64,000 bases of DNA, from NCBI RefSeq assembly GCF_014349235.1, contig NZ_JACSOH010000019.1, positions 1 to 64,000 of the forward strand, in the 5' to 3' direction. The notes beneath the pieces were generated by a model. That model did not search any database. It was given only the letters and a program-made list of their open reading frames with translations, and was not told where the DNA came from. Made by a program: the position numbers and the translations under genes. Shown piece after piece: positions 35,083 through 44,384 of this stretch (the first letter of the stretch is position 1; each line of letters begins with the position of its first letter). This DNA comes from Cytophaga sp. FL35 (GTDB taxonomy: Bacteria > Bacteroidota > Bacteroidia > Flavobacteriales > Flavobacteriaceae).

Positions 35083-36642
35083 ATGATTAAAAAGATAATA
35101 TTCGGACTATTCACAGCTACTGTTTTGGTAGGATGTATAGATGATTTGGATACCGAGCCAAGGGTGCAGAAAAGTATCGATAACCTATTGGAAGAAGATG
35201 AGAATGCAGCCTTAGGTATTCTTGGTAAACTCTATGGTGGCTTGGCTCTGCACGGAATCGGTATTCCTGGCAGTGATAACCAAGAAGCGGATATTGCAGG
35301 GGACGACCCAGGAGAAACCGTATTTTTCAGAGCTATTTGGAACATGCAAGAGCTTACTACCGATATAGCCAAAAATCGCTGGGGTGATGGAGGTTTGGAC
35401 CCTTTAACCACCGCTACCAATTGGGTGCCTACCAATAAGTTCTTTGGTTACCTCTACAACAGAAGTTATTTCAATATTGCGCAGATCAATAACTTTATTA
35501 TAGACGTTCAAAAGGCGGATGAGCCAAACGCGGATTTATATGTGGCGGAAGCCCGTTTTCTACGTTCCCTTTTCTACTATTATTTGATGGACACCTTTGG
35601 AGGTGTGGTCATCGTAACCGAAGAAGATGGGGTTACGGGCGTAAGAAGAGCGCGCAACACCCGAACAGAAGTTTTTAACTTTGTGGAGAGCGAATTGTTG
35701 GCCGTAGAGGAGACCATACCTGCGAGCAATGAATACGGTAGGGCAAATAAAGCCGCAGTTCACATGTTATTGGCCAAGATTTACTTAAATGCGGAAGTGT
35801 ATACCGGTACCGCTAGATATGCAGAAGCGCTTACCTATAGTGAAAAAGTGATTTTGGAGTCCCCTTTTACGTTGGATGATGATTACCAGTCCATTTTTCA
35901 GGGTGATAATTTTACCTCACCAGAAATCATTTTTCCAATTATTGGGGATAGAAATACGGTTCAGTCCTACGGAACAGCAACCTACTTAACCAATGGTAGC
36001 TTGGGAGATACTACTATGCCCATAGCAGAGTTCGGAAATTCGGACAGTTGGTTTGGTCACCGTTGTACACCGGCCATTTATGGCTTGTTTGGCGATCTGG
36101 AGACCACAGCGGATAGTAGAGCCATTTTCTGGACAGAGGGGCATAGTTATGAAATGGACGATTACCGTACCTGGGAAAGTGGTTACCCAACTACTAAATT
36201 CCAAAATCAATATTCCGATGGTAGTTCTGGGCAGAGTAGTTTCTCCGATACCGATATACCCTTATTCCGTTTGGGAGATGCTTATTTAATGTACGCTGAG
36301 GCATTTTTTAGAGGTGGAGGTGGTTCCGCGGCACAGGCGGTAGATTACATTAATGCGCTAAGAGAAAGAGCTTACGGTGATGCTAGTGGAAATATCACAG
36401 AAGCAGATTTAACTGAGCAGTTCTTGATAGATGAGCGCGCACGCGAATTGTACTATGAAGGTCATAGAAGACAAGACCTAATTCGTTTTGGTCGCTTTAC
36501 TGGAGGAACTTACAACTGGCCTTGGAAAGGTAATGTGGCAGATGGTACTTCCATTCCAGACCATTACAACTTGTTTCCATTTCCTTTAGAAGCATTACAA
36601 GCAAATCCATTATTGGAACAAAACCCAGGCTATACTAACTAA
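35083..36642 (+). CDS. susD: SusD-family starch-binding lipoprotein
   Basis: The start at 35083 (MIKKIIFGLF...VLVGC, Cys18) gives a clean lipoprotein signal; an upstream frame to 35059 overlaps the SusC stop. The acidic IDD after the Cys suits surface export. The 519-residue product shows family motifs ARFLRSLFYYYLMDTFGGV, RLGDAYLMYAEAF and IDERARELYYEGHRRQDLIRFG. The insertion of aromatic-rich loops and the synteny with amylases indicate alpha-glucan capture with the SusC channel. Confidence 0.95.
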   Translation: MIKKIIFGLFTATVLVGCIDDLDTEPRVQKSIDNLLEEDENAALGILGKLYGGLALHGIGIPGSDNQEADIAGDDPGETVFFRAIWNMQELTTDIAKNRWGDGGLDPLTTATNWVPTNKFFGYLYNRSYFNIAQINNFIIDVQKADEPNADLYVAEARFLRSLFYYYLMDTFGGVVIVTEEDGVTGVRRARNTRTEVFNFVESELLAVEETIPASNEYGRANKAAVHMLLAKIYLNAEVYTGTARYAEALTYSEKVILESPFTLDDDYQSIFQGDNFTSPEIIFPIIGDRNTVQSYGTATYLTNGSLGDTTMPIAEFGNSDSWFGHRCTPAIYGLFGDLETTADSRAIFWTEGHSYEMDDYRTWESGYPTTKFQNQYSDGSSGQSSFSDTDIPLFRLGDAYLMYAEAFFRGGGGSAAQAVDYINALRERAYGDASGNITEADLTEQFLIDERARELYYEGHRRQDLIRFGRFTGGTYNWPWKGNVADGTSIPDHYNLFPFPLEALQANPLLEQNPGYTN

Positions 36643-36653
36643 AAACTAAGACG

Positions 36654-37967
36654 ATGAAGAAAAATTTAGCATTTATATATGCATCCATCGTAGCAATGGC
36701 ACTTTTGGTGACAGGTTGTAGCGATGATGATGAAAACATAAGAGTAAGTAGTGAGGCAAGTACACAGCTTACATTATCTTCTACAGATGCTCTAGAATTA
36801 ACTAGAGATTTGACAGGAGAAACAGTTTTAAGCCTTAATTGGACTGCTCCAGATTTTGGCTTTACTGGTGCAGTGCCTACTTATAACGTGGTTGTAGGGG
36901 TAGATGCAGCTACAGAGGCTATGCCAGCCCGTGTAAATGTGGGTAACGTGCTAAGCAAAGATTTTTTAGCAGAAGAACTTAATGAGGCCGTGGCAGATGC
37001 AGGTGCTTTAGCTGGCCTAGAAAACGAAGTTAAAGTTTGGGTAGAAGCTATGTTAGGTAAAGATGTAGTGGCAGCTTCTGCAGCACAGACCCTAACAATT
37101 ACAGGGTATGCAACTACGTTCGATTTAAGTTCGCCTTGGGGTCTAGTAGGGTCTGCAACACCTAACGGTTGGGATGGTCCAGACGTACCTGTTTACAGCA
37201 CAGCAATCGCTAACGAATTTGTGGCTTATGTTACGCTTGTAGATGGGGAGCTTAAAATCCGTGAAAACAACGATTGGACCGTTAATTACGGGGATACTGG
37301 TGCCGATGGTGTCTTAGATTTAGACGGAGACAACATACAAGTAACAGCTGGCACTTACAAGGTAATGTTTAGTTTAAACGACTTTAGCTATAGCATAGAG
37401 CCATTTACTTGGGGCTTGGTTGGTGACGCTACACCAAACGGTTGGGATGGTCCAGATACGCCCTTAACGTATGATTCTTCTTCTGACCAATGGAGGGCAG
37501 TGGTAACTCTTACAGATGGTGAAATGAAGTTTAGACAAAACAATGATTGGACTGTAAACTTTGGTGATACCGGTGCAGATGGTACTATTGAAACCAATGG
37601 TGATAATATTATGGTAGAAGCTGGTAACTATCTAGTTTCGGTAGACTTTACCAATAACCTATATACTTTAGAACCTATTGATATTTGGGGCTTGGTTGGT
37701 GATGCTGCTCCCAATGGGTGGGACGGTCCTAACGTACGTTTTACACCAGATTATGCCAACGAAGGCGTTTGGATTTTGGAAAATGTTACGTTGTTAGACG
37801 GTGAAATTAAATTTCGTACCAATGATGCTTGGGATTTTAATTATGGAGATGATGGTAATGACGATACGTTAGAGGTAGACGGAGCCAACATTCCAGTAAG
37901 TGCAGGTACGTATACCATAACATTGTATTTGGCAGATGCCGATAACCCAACCTACACTATCGAATAA
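36654..37967 (+). CDS. susE: SusE/SusF-like starch-binding lipoprotein with three tandem modules
   Basis: A 437-residue lipoprotein (lipobox ...LVTGC, Cys22, followed by SDDDE, a surface-export type signal). An N-terminal SusE-like Ig domain (about 30-155) is followed by three starch-binding modules starting at Trp162, Trp253 and Trp345, each opening WGLVG-A-PNGWDGP and containing a W-x-N-x-GD segment. Such proteins hold starch at the surface for SusCD. The modules are also highly similar to the tail of the amylase encoded 12 bases downstream. Confidence 0.93.
   Translation: MKKNLAFIYASIVAMALLVTGCSDDDENIRVSSEASTQLTLSSTDALELTRDLTGETVLSLNWTAPDFGFTGAVPTYNVVVGVDAATEAMPARVNVGNVLSKDFLAEELNEAVADAGALAGLENEVKVWVEAMLGKDVVAASAAQTLTITGYATTFDLSSPWGLVGSATPNGWDGPDVPVYSTAIANEFVAYVTLVDGELKIRENNDWTVNYGDTGADGVLDLDGDNIQVTAGTYKVMFSLNDFSYSIEPFTWGLVGDATPNGWDGPDTPLTYDSSSDQWRAVVTLTDGEMKFRQNNDWTVNFGDTGADGTIETNGDNIMVEAGNYLVSVDFTNNLYTLEPIDIWGLVGDAAPNGWDGPNVRFTPDYANEGVWILENVTLLDGEIKFRTNDAWDFNYGDDGNDDTLEVDGANIPVSAGTYTITLYLADADNPTYTIE
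37137..37967 (+). repeat. Three tandem starch-binding module repeats (about 92 codons each)
   Basis: The repeat units begin at 37137, 37410 and 37686. Units one and two share the run GGTTGGGATGGTCCAGA at DNA level. Two further related copies and one diverged copy form the tail of the next gene. The similarity at DNA level suggests duplication that is fairly recent, or gene conversion. Confidence 0.8.
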
Positions 37968-37978
37968 ATCAAGAAATT

Positions 37979-40264
37979 ATGAAAATCAAAAAATATATAC
38001 ATCTAAGTCTGGCTGCGTTAACCTTTGTGTTCGCAGCTTGTACTAACGATGATTTTTCGCCCTTAAAAGTTAAAGAAGCTAACGATGCAGAAGATTTACC
38101 TTCTGGCTCGGCAGCCGGTAGAACAGATGCATTAGTACCGGGTAATGGTGTTATGATGCAAGCCTTTTATTGGGACGTTACCGAGGGGGGAATTTGGTGG
38201 AACAATGTAGAATCTAAACTAGACAGCTGGGCAGCCAACGGAATTGATGCTATTTGGATTCCGCCAATCTCTAAAGGTCAAAGTGGTGGTTTTTCTATGG
38301 GGTACGACCCGGCGGATTACTTCGATTTTGGTGACTTTCAACAGCATGGAACTGTAGAAACCCGTTTTGGTAATCGTGCAGAATTGGAAAATATGATTGG
38401 TACTGCGCACGAGAATAATATTGCGGTTATTGCAGACATCGTACTAAACCACAATTCTGGTGGACAGTTAGAGTACAACGAGTTTAGACAAATTGAAACC
38501 TATACCTTGTTTGAACCGGCTTCTGGATTATTCAATAGAACTTGGTTGAACTACTTGCCTAATGCAGAAAATTTAAAGGATGAAGGTAGATTTGGTGGTT
38601 TTCCAGACTTGGATTTAAAGAATGACTATGTGCGCGATTGGTTATGGCAGTCCGAAGAATCGGTAGCCAATTACTACATGAATACGTTGAAAATTGACGG
38701 TTGGAGATTCGATTTTGTAAAAGGTTTTTCTCCAGATGTTGTTAAAGATTGGATAGCTACCGTTGGAGGTTATAGCGTAGGTGAAAATTTTGATGGCAAT
38801 GTAGAAGGTGTAGTTGGTCCATGGGTTGAAGCCTCTGGTGCCAACGCTTTTGATTTTCCTAACTTCTTTAATATGCGCAATGCCTTTTTAAACGGTAATT
38901 TAAACGAGTTGGTAAAACCTAGCTTACTATCTACCATGCCAGAGAAAGCGGTAACTTTTGTGGGTAACCATGATACGGAAGCTAGAGATGGTAGTAATGA
39001 ATTTCCAGATGCGTTTGAAACCCATGCTTATGCATATATTATGAGTGCTCCAGGATATCCTTGTGTATTCTATTCGCACTATGAGGATAGCGGTGAAGAG
39101 CAAAAAGCTAAAATCAACCAGTTAATTCAGATTCGTTCAGAATTAGCTGCTGGGGATTGGACAGTGAATCATGTTTCTAACCAAGAGTTTGTGGCTACTC
39201 GTGGTGGCGATGCAGAAAAACCAGGCTTGGTATTATATATTAACTTAAGTGGAGAAGAAGTATCCAGAGAAGTACAAACGCATTGGGCTAGTGCCAATAT
39301 TAAAGATTACACAGAAGAATATTTAATTTTTGAGCAATCAGATGCTAGTGGTTTGGTTACATTAAAAGCCCCAGCCAACGGTTATGCCATTTGGGCAGCT
39401 ACAGAAGACGAACAGTTGGCTTTCCCAGAAGTATTATATGTGCCAGGAGGTTACCAAGGATGGGACCCATCATCTGCTCCTGCCTTAAATGCTGTAGAAT
39501 TACCAAACTTAGCCGGTACGTTTAGCGGTCACGTTCGTTTTACAGAAGCAAGTAACGAATTTAAATTTACAGATGCTCCAAATTGGGATAATGGAATTTA
39601 CGCAGATGCTGGAGATGGTACTACAGGTGTATTGGATTCGCCTGGTAATAACATAGTTTTGGCAGGACCTCAAGATTATGAGATAAATGTTGACTTGGCC
39701 AATAATACCTGGTCTGCCAACACTTGGGCAATTATAGGTAGTTCTACGCCTAACGGTTGGGACGATCCAGATACGGATATGTCTTATGATTTTGATAGAA
39801 ACGTTTGGACGGTAACAACTACGCTTACAGATGGTGAATTAAAATTCCGAGCCAATAATGGATGGGATGTAAACCTAGGGGATACTGGCGCAGATGGTGT
39901 GTTGGATAATGGTGGTGATAATATTGCTGTAACTGCGGGTAGCTACCAAATAGACTTAGATGTGGCAAACAATTCATTTACCCTTGGTAATTGGGGTGTT
40001 ATAGGTAGTGCTACGCCTAGTGGTTGGGATGCTGATACCAACATGACATATGATACTATTAATCAAGTTTGGACCATTACCTTGGATTTAGTGGCTGGTG
40101 AAATGAAATTTAGATTTAATGATGATTGGGCCGTTAATTTAGGAGATAATAACGCAGATGGTAGTGTAGAACAAGATGGAGCAAATATTGCCGTTGCCGC
40201 TGCTGGAAATTATACCCTTACATTGAACTTAAATGCAAATACCTTTAATATCGTTCAGAATTAA
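37979..40264 (+). CDS. Surface GH13 alpha-amylase with three C-terminal SusE-type starch-binding modules
   Basis: A 761-residue lipoprotein (Cys21, then TNDD, probably surface exposed). The GH13 barrel spans about 55-470, with region I ADIVLNHN, region II GWRFDF (nucleophile Asp245), region III GENFDG (acid/base Glu269) and region IV VGNHDTE (Asp332). Three modules follow: a diverged one (about 485-582) and two at Trp583 and Trp672 that are close to those of SusE. It should cut bound starch at the cell surface, the role of SusG in Bacteroides. The fusion of SusE modules to an amylase is unlike the internal CBM58 arrangement of SusG. A terminator follows at 40306. Confidence 0.95.
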   Translation: MKIKKYIHLSLAALTFVFAACTNDDFSPLKVKEANDAEDLPSGSAAGRTDALVPGNGVMMQAFYWDVTEGGIWWNNVESKLDSWAANGIDAIWIPPISKGQSGGFSMGYDPADYFDFGDFQQHGTVETRFGNRAELENMIGTAHENNIAVIADIVLNHNSGGQLEYNEFRQIETYTLFEPASGLFNRTWLNYLPNAENLKDEGRFGGFPDLDLKNDYVRDWLWQSEESVANYYMNTLKIDGWRFDFVKGFSPDVVKDWIATVGGYSVGENFDGNVEGVVGPWVEASGANAFDFPNFFNMRNAFLNGNLNELVKPSLLSTMPEKAVTFVGNHDTEARDGSNEFPDAFETHAYAYIMSAPGYPCVFYSHYEDSGEEQKAKINQLIQIRSELAAGDWTVNHVSNQEFVATRGGDAEKPGLVLYINLSGEEVSREVQTHWASANIKDYTEEYLIFEQSDASGLVTLKAPANGYAIWAATEDEQLAFPEVLYVPGGYQGWDPSSAPALNAVELPNLAGTFSGHVRFTEASNEFKFTDAPNWDNGIYADAGDGTTGVLDSPGNNIVLAGPQDYEINVDLANNTWSANTWAIIGSSTPNGWDDPDTDMSYDFDRNVWTVTTTLTDGELKFRANNGWDVNLGDTGADGVLDNGGDNIAVTAGSYQIDLDVANNSFTLGNWGVIGSATPSGWDADTNMTYDTINQVWTITLDLVAGEMKFRFNDDWAVNLGDNNADGSVEQDGANIAVAAAGNYTLTLNLNANTFNIVQN
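39725..40261 (+). repeat. Two SusE-type module repeats in the amylase tail
   Basis: Units begin at 39725 and 39992 and encode W(A/G)(I/V)IGS-TP-GWD openings with NNGWDVNLGDTGADG or NDDWAVNLGDNNADG. They align with the three units of the upstream SusE-like gene, including near-identical stretches such as CCTAACGGTTGGGA. Confidence 0.75.
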
Positions 40265-40305
40265 AGATAGAAGATAGTTGGTTGTTTATTAGTTTTAATT
40301 GAGAG

Positions 40306-40333
40306 GGGTTGCCGTAATTGGCAACCCTTTTTT
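40306..40333 (+). terminator. Rho-independent terminator of the starch susCDE-amylase operon
   Basis: GGGTTGCC pairs with GGCAACCC around a six-base loop and is followed by a run of seven T. It separates the structural operon from the regulator gene. Confidence 0.9.
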
Positions 40334-40404
40334 GGTTTCGTCCTTTTTACTTCAAATTCCGTTGAAAGCCCGGCGAATCGGAGCATAAAACTGATTCTAA
40401 TTTG

Positions 40405-40412
40405 TAGCTTTG
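40405..40412 (+). promoter_or_regulatory. -7 promoter box of the membrane regulator gene
   Basis: TAGCTTTG is an exact TAnnTTTG match, 34 bases before the ATG at 40447. With the terminator upstream it indicates that the regulator is expressed separately from the starch operon. Confidence 0.55.
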
Positions 40413-40446
40413 CAAGCATTCAATCAGAATCACCTTTTAAATTAAA

Positions 40447-42375
40447 ATGGACGCTAATAGTATTCCTAATAAAGGTAGCATGGTAGGTCTTGAAATCTTT
40501 TTAAAGATTTCGAGAGCTATGTTTTTAATTGCCTTTTTCCTACTTGGCGCGTCAAAATTAGGTGCCCAGACTACATTTGTGGTGGATTATGTACCGCCCG
40601 AAACAAGCGTTAACGATACCCTATTCCTAACAGGCTCGTTTAATGACTGGAATCCATCGGATAAAAAGTATGCTTTCAATAGACAAGCTGATGGAACGTA
40701 TAGGCTTTCTGATAAGCGGTTCTTGAATTCTTGGATTTCCTATAAAATTACGAGAGGTAGCTGGGAAACTGTGGAGGTACAAAAAGACGGTCAACCTCTG
40801 AAAGTTAGAAAGCTTTCCTTCAATCAAGTCGGTCCGCAAACCGAAACCCTACAGGTAGCAGGATGGACGGATAAATTGAATACAGCTGCGGAAAAACAAT
40901 GGCTGTCCATCAAAGTGGTAGACATTCCTCAGAATACGCCCCCCAACACATCCCTTTACATCTGTGGTAATTTTAATGGATGGGTTCCTGGTGATGAGCG
41001 TTACAGGTTAAAATCTAAGGGAAACGGTGATTATGAGATTGCCATACCTGTGTATTATGATAGGTTGGAGTATAAATTCACCAGGGGAAATTGGTCCACC
41101 GTAGAAGGAAACAGTTACGGTAGACCGAGACCCAATAGAATTATTGAACTCTCTGAGGTCAAGCCCGATCAGGTGGTTGAGGACACCATTTCTTACTGGG
41201 AAGACCAATCGTACGGTATTTTCAATCCGTATACCTTACTATTGGTTTTAACCGCACTCCAAGGATTTTTCCTCATTTTCATCATTAATTCCAATCAAAA
41301 CAATAACAAATGGGCCAACCAAGCGCTTAGTGTGCTCATCTTTGTAATCTCCTTTACATTAATTGCCAGGGTGGTTATTTACGACCGAGTTATTTATACC
41401 AATTATCCAAAACTATCCTTGTTGACAGATTTGGTTTTTTTCCTATATGGGCCAACACTATTAATTTATATCAAACGATTACTGCATCATGCCAAAAAAA
41501 CAATTTGGGACTATTGGCCACATTATATACCCTTTCTGGTGCAATGCATTATTTATATCAGTTTCTTTTTTAAACCTACACACACCTTTATAGAGCAGAA
41601 TTTGTTTCAGTCTATGGATTCTCCTCCCTATTCTGTATATGAGGTGATTGTATTGCTGGCATTAGTATTTAATGTTTGGTATTGGTTTCGGATTAAGGGT
41701 ATTATCAGAAACTACTTTAAAAATATTGAGCATACCTTTTCCACGGACCAGAATATTAGATATCTCAATGCAATTCTAATCATATTAGGGATTTGCCTGA
41801 TATTATGGACGGTCATTGTTTTAGTGGACGTATACGGTACGTTTACGGAGCAACCTGTCAATACTCTTACTAATTTCTTTATTGATGGTATTTGGATAGT
41901 TTTCTCAGTAGTGGTATTCTTTTTGGGGTATTTTGCTATCAAACAGCCACAGATTTTTAGGATGCCGGAGCAAGAAGACGAGGAGGCACCAGAAGCAGAG
42001 AAGCCGCAAATGGAATCTGAAGAGCTTGAAGAACTAAAGGAAGCATTACATAAAATGATGACCGAAGAGCAGGTTTATTTGAATCCAGAGTTAAGTTTGC
42101 CTGAATTGGCGGACCGGATGAATTCAAATGTTCACACGCTTTCCCGGACCATAAATTCCGGTTTCAACAAGAATTTTAGGGATTTTGTGAATCACTACCG
42201 AATTCAGGATTTTATTGAAAGGGCACAAGACGAAAAATATAAGAACCAAACCTTTTTGGCCATCGCTCTGGCAGTTGGTTTTAATTCCAAATCCTCATTT
42301 AATCGGTCTTTTAAAAAGGTTACGGATAAGTCGCCGCGCGAATATTTTAACGATTTGGAGCAAGCATCCACTTAG
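40447..42375 (+). CDS. Membrane-spanning AraC-type regulator with two extracytoplasmic starch-binding-like domains
   Basis: A 642-residue protein of unusual build. A signal peptide or anchor (about 22-41, ending LGAQ) is followed by two tandem CBM20/48-like domains: about 42-125 with LFLTGSFNDWNPSDKKY, and about 150-240 with LYICGNFNGWVPGDERY. Seven hydrophobic helices follow (about 258-500, for example FNPYTLLLVLTALQGFFLIF and FFIDGIWIVFSVVVFFLGYF), then an acidic helical linker and an AraC helix-turn-helix (about 545-640, LSLPELADRMNSNVHTLSR and FLAIALAVGFNSKSSFNRSF). The topology puts the sugar-binding part outside and the DNA-binding part inside. It likely senses maltooligosaccharide in the periplasm and activates the flanking promoters that share a three-block element. 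It replaces SusR, which is absent. Confidence 0.9.
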   Translation: MDANSIPNKGSMVGLEIFLKISRAMFLIAFFLLGASKLGAQTTFVVDYVPPETSVNDTLFLTGSFNDWNPSDKKYAFNRQADGTYRLSDKRFLNSWISYKITRGSWETVEVQKDGQPLKVRKLSFNQVGPQTETLQVAGWTDKLNTAAEKQWLSIKVVDIPQNTPPNTSLYICGNFNGWVPGDERYRLKSKGNGDYEIAIPVYYDRLEYKFTRGNWSTVEGNSYGRPRPNRIIELSEVKPDQVVEDTISYWEDQSYGIFNPYTLLLVLTALQGFFLIFIINSNQNNNKWANQALSVLIFVISFTLIARVVIYDRVIYTNYPKLSLLTDLVFFLYGPTLLIYIKRLLHHAKKTIWDYWPHYIPFLVQCIIYISFFFKPTHTFIEQNLFQSMDSPPYSVYEVIVLLALVFNVWYWFRIKGIIRNYFKNIEHTFSTDQNIRYLNAILIILGICLILWTVIVLVDVYGTFTEQPVNTLTNFFIDGIWIVFSVVVFFLGYFAIKQPQIFRMPEQEDEEAPEAEKPQMESEELEELKEALHKMMTEEQVYLNPELSLPELADRMNSNVHTLSRTINSGFNKNFRDFVNHYRIQDFIERAQDEKYKNQTFLAIALAVGFNSKSSFNRSFKKVTDKSPREYFNDLEQAST

Positions 42376-42385
42376 ATGTCCTTAT

Positions 42386-42460
42386 AAAAGGTGTCATTTT
42401 ATGGATAAGACTGCCCATTTTATAATTTAAGTCGATACCACGGCAGGTTCTCAGTAGTTT
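42386..42460 (+). promoter_or_regulatory. Three-block regulatory element upstream of the SusA-like gene
   Basis: AAAAGGTGTCA (42386-42396), CATTTTATAA (42416-42425) and AGTAGTTT (42453-42460) repeat the arrangement at 31956-32028. The first spacer is 19 bases here against 17 there; the second spacer is 27 bases in both. The third block gives TAGTTTAG, a relaxed -7 box, 30 bases before the ATG. The element begins 10 bases after the regulator stop codon. Confidence 0.65.
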
Positions 42461-42490
42461 AGCTATCTCAACTTAAATTGAAATACTACA

Positions 42491-44329
42491 ATGAAAACTG
42501 CAACCACCCTGCTAATGGCATTGGTGTTTTTCTGTACACACCTTACCGCCCAAAATTCCATAGAACGAGTAGAACCGCCCAATTGGTGGGTGGGTATGGA
42601 ATATAATTCGGTAGAATTGTTGATTTATGGAAAAGACATTGCGGCCAACGATGTAAGACTAAAAACCTATGAAAACGTACAATTACAAAGCGTTAAAAAA
42701 GCAGCCAACCCCAATTACCTATTTGTAACCATTGCAATAGGTGAACAGGCCCAACCGGGAAATTTGCAATTGGACTTCCGGAAAAATGGCACTACTGAAT
42801 TCGTTCAATCCTATGAGCTGAAAGCACGTGAAAACAACCGTAAAAACATAGCCGGTTTTAATAGTGCTGATGCCATTTACTTAATAACGCCAGACCGTTT
42901 TGTAAATGGAGACCCAGAAAATGACGCAGTTGTGGGCATGGTAGAACAACCCAACCGAAAAGATAAAGGCGGTAGACACGGCGGGGATGTGCAAGGTATT
43001 GTTAATAGTTTAGATGCGATTAAGGATATGGGATTTACCGCCATTTGGACCAATCCTATCCTCGAAAACAACATGCCCAGCTATAGCTATCATGGGTATG
43101 CCATCACGGATTTTTATAAGGTAGACCCACGTTACGGAAGCAATGCGTCTTATAAAGAGATGGTAGAGAAAGCTTCTGAAAAGGGAATGAAGGTAATTAT
43201 GGATATGATTGCTAACCACTGTGGATTGGAACATTGGTGGATGAAAGATTTACCATCGGAAGATTGGATCAACCAATGGGATACCTACACCCAAACCAAT
43301 CATAAAAAAACGGTAGTGTTGGACCCCTATGCTACTAAAAAGGACACCAAAGAATTTTTTGATGGCTGGTTTGTGCCCACCATGCCAGATTTAAATCAGC
43401 GTAATGCGTCTATGGCCAACTATTTAATACAAAATACCTTGTGGTGGATAGAATATTCTGGTATTGCCGGTATTCGTATGGATACCTATCCATATCCAGA
43501 TATGTATTTTATGCGAGATTGGACGGCCGCTGTGATGAAAGAATATCCAGATTTTAATATAGTAGGGGAAGAGTGGGTGCTGCGCCCCACTATTGTATCG
43601 TATTGGCAAAAAGGCAAGGAGAATACCAATGGCTACACTTCTGAATTAAAAAGTGTGATGGATTTTCCAATTCAACACGCCTTGAGTACCTCTTTAAACG
43701 ACGCCCGTTCTTGGAATGCGGTTTATGAGGAGTTGGGTCAAGATTATTTATATCCAGACCCAAATAACTTGGTGGTTTTTCCAGATAATCATGATATGAG
43801 CCGTATTTACACCCAACTAAATGAAGATGCAGATTTGGTAAAATTAGCATTGACGTATGTTGCTACCGTTCGCGGTATACCTCAAATTTATTATGGTACG
43901 GAAATTTTAATGGGAAACAAAGGCACCGAAGATCATGGCATTATCAGAACGGATTATCCTGGCGGATGGGCAAAAGATAAAGTAAATGCCTTCACCGGAG
44001 ACGGACTCACAAAAGAACAAAAAGATGCAAAAGCTTATTTGAGCAAGTTATTTAATTGGCGAAAAAATGCTGAGGTTATCCACAACGGAAAGCTTATCCA
44101 TTTTGCTCCAAAGGATAACATTTATGTTTATTTTAGGTACAATGAGCACAAAAAGGTAATGGTTGTTTTAAATAAAGATGCGAAAGCCAAGCTATTAGAT
44201 GTTGCTGATTATCAGGAAATATTAAAAGGTAGTGTAAATGGTAAAGATGTGCTAACCGGTAAACAATTTAAGAATGCCAATACGATCAATGTACCTGCAA
44301 AAACGGCCATGATCATTGAGATAGACTAA
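42491..44329 (+). CDS. susA: Periplasmic GH13 cyclomaltodextrinase/neopullulanase-like enzyme
   Basis: A 612-residue secreted enzyme with a signal peptide (about 1-20, ending THLTAQ), an N-terminal cyclomaltodextrinase domain (about 22-115, IERVEPPNWWVGM), a GH13 barrel and a C-terminal beta domain. Catalytic residues are Asp331 (GIRMDTYPYP), Glu360 (VGEEW) and Asp435 (FPDNHDMSR). It should degrade maltooligosaccharides imported by the SusCD pair, as SusA does. It has its own promoter with the element shared with the starch susC. A terminator at 44356 follows. Confidence 0.95.
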   Translation: MKTATTLLMALVFFCTHLTAQNSIERVEPPNWWVGMEYNSVELLIYGKDIAANDVRLKTYENVQLQSVKKAANPNYLFVTIAIGEQAQPGNLQLDFRKNGTTEFVQSYELKARENNRKNIAGFNSADAIYLITPDRFVNGDPENDAVVGMVEQPNRKDKGGRHGGDVQGIVNSLDAIKDMGFTAIWTNPILENNMPSYSYHGYAITDFYKVDPRYGSNASYKEMVEKASEKGMKVIMDMIANHCGLEHWWMKDLPSEDWINQWDTYTQTNHKKTVVLDPYATKKDTKEFFDGWFVPTMPDLNQRNASMANYLIQNTLWWIEYSGIAGIRMDTYPYPDMYFMRDWTAAVMKEYPDFNIVGEEWVLRPTIVSYWQKGKENTNGYTSELKSVMDFPIQHALSTSLNDARSWNAVYEELGQDYLYPDPNNLVVFPDNHDMSRIYTQLNEDADLVKLALTYVATVRGIPQIYYGTEILMGNKGTEDHGIIRTDYPGGWAKDKVNAFTGDGLTKEQKDAKAYLSKLFNWRKNAEVIHNGKLIHFAPKDNIYVYFRYNEHKKVMVVLNKDAKAKLLDVADYQEILKGSVNGKDVLTGKQFKNANTINVPAKTAMIIEID

Positions 44330-44355
44330 CTTATGTTAACCTTTTTACACCGTCT

Positions 44356-44383
44356 AAAATCCAGTCTTGTACTGGATTTTTTT
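44356..44383. terminator. Bidirectional terminator between convergent genes
   Basis: AAAATCCAGT and ACTGGATTTT pair around CTTGT, with a T run after and an A-rich side before. It serves the SusA-like gene and the convergent AraC gene, which ends at 44385. Confidence 0.85.
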
Positions 44384-44384
44384 A

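Noticed and set aside
37137-40261. Regular repeats that might suggest a CRISPR or satellite array
   Set aside because: The unit is about 270 bases, in frame and coding for starch-binding modules; there are no spacers or cas genes.
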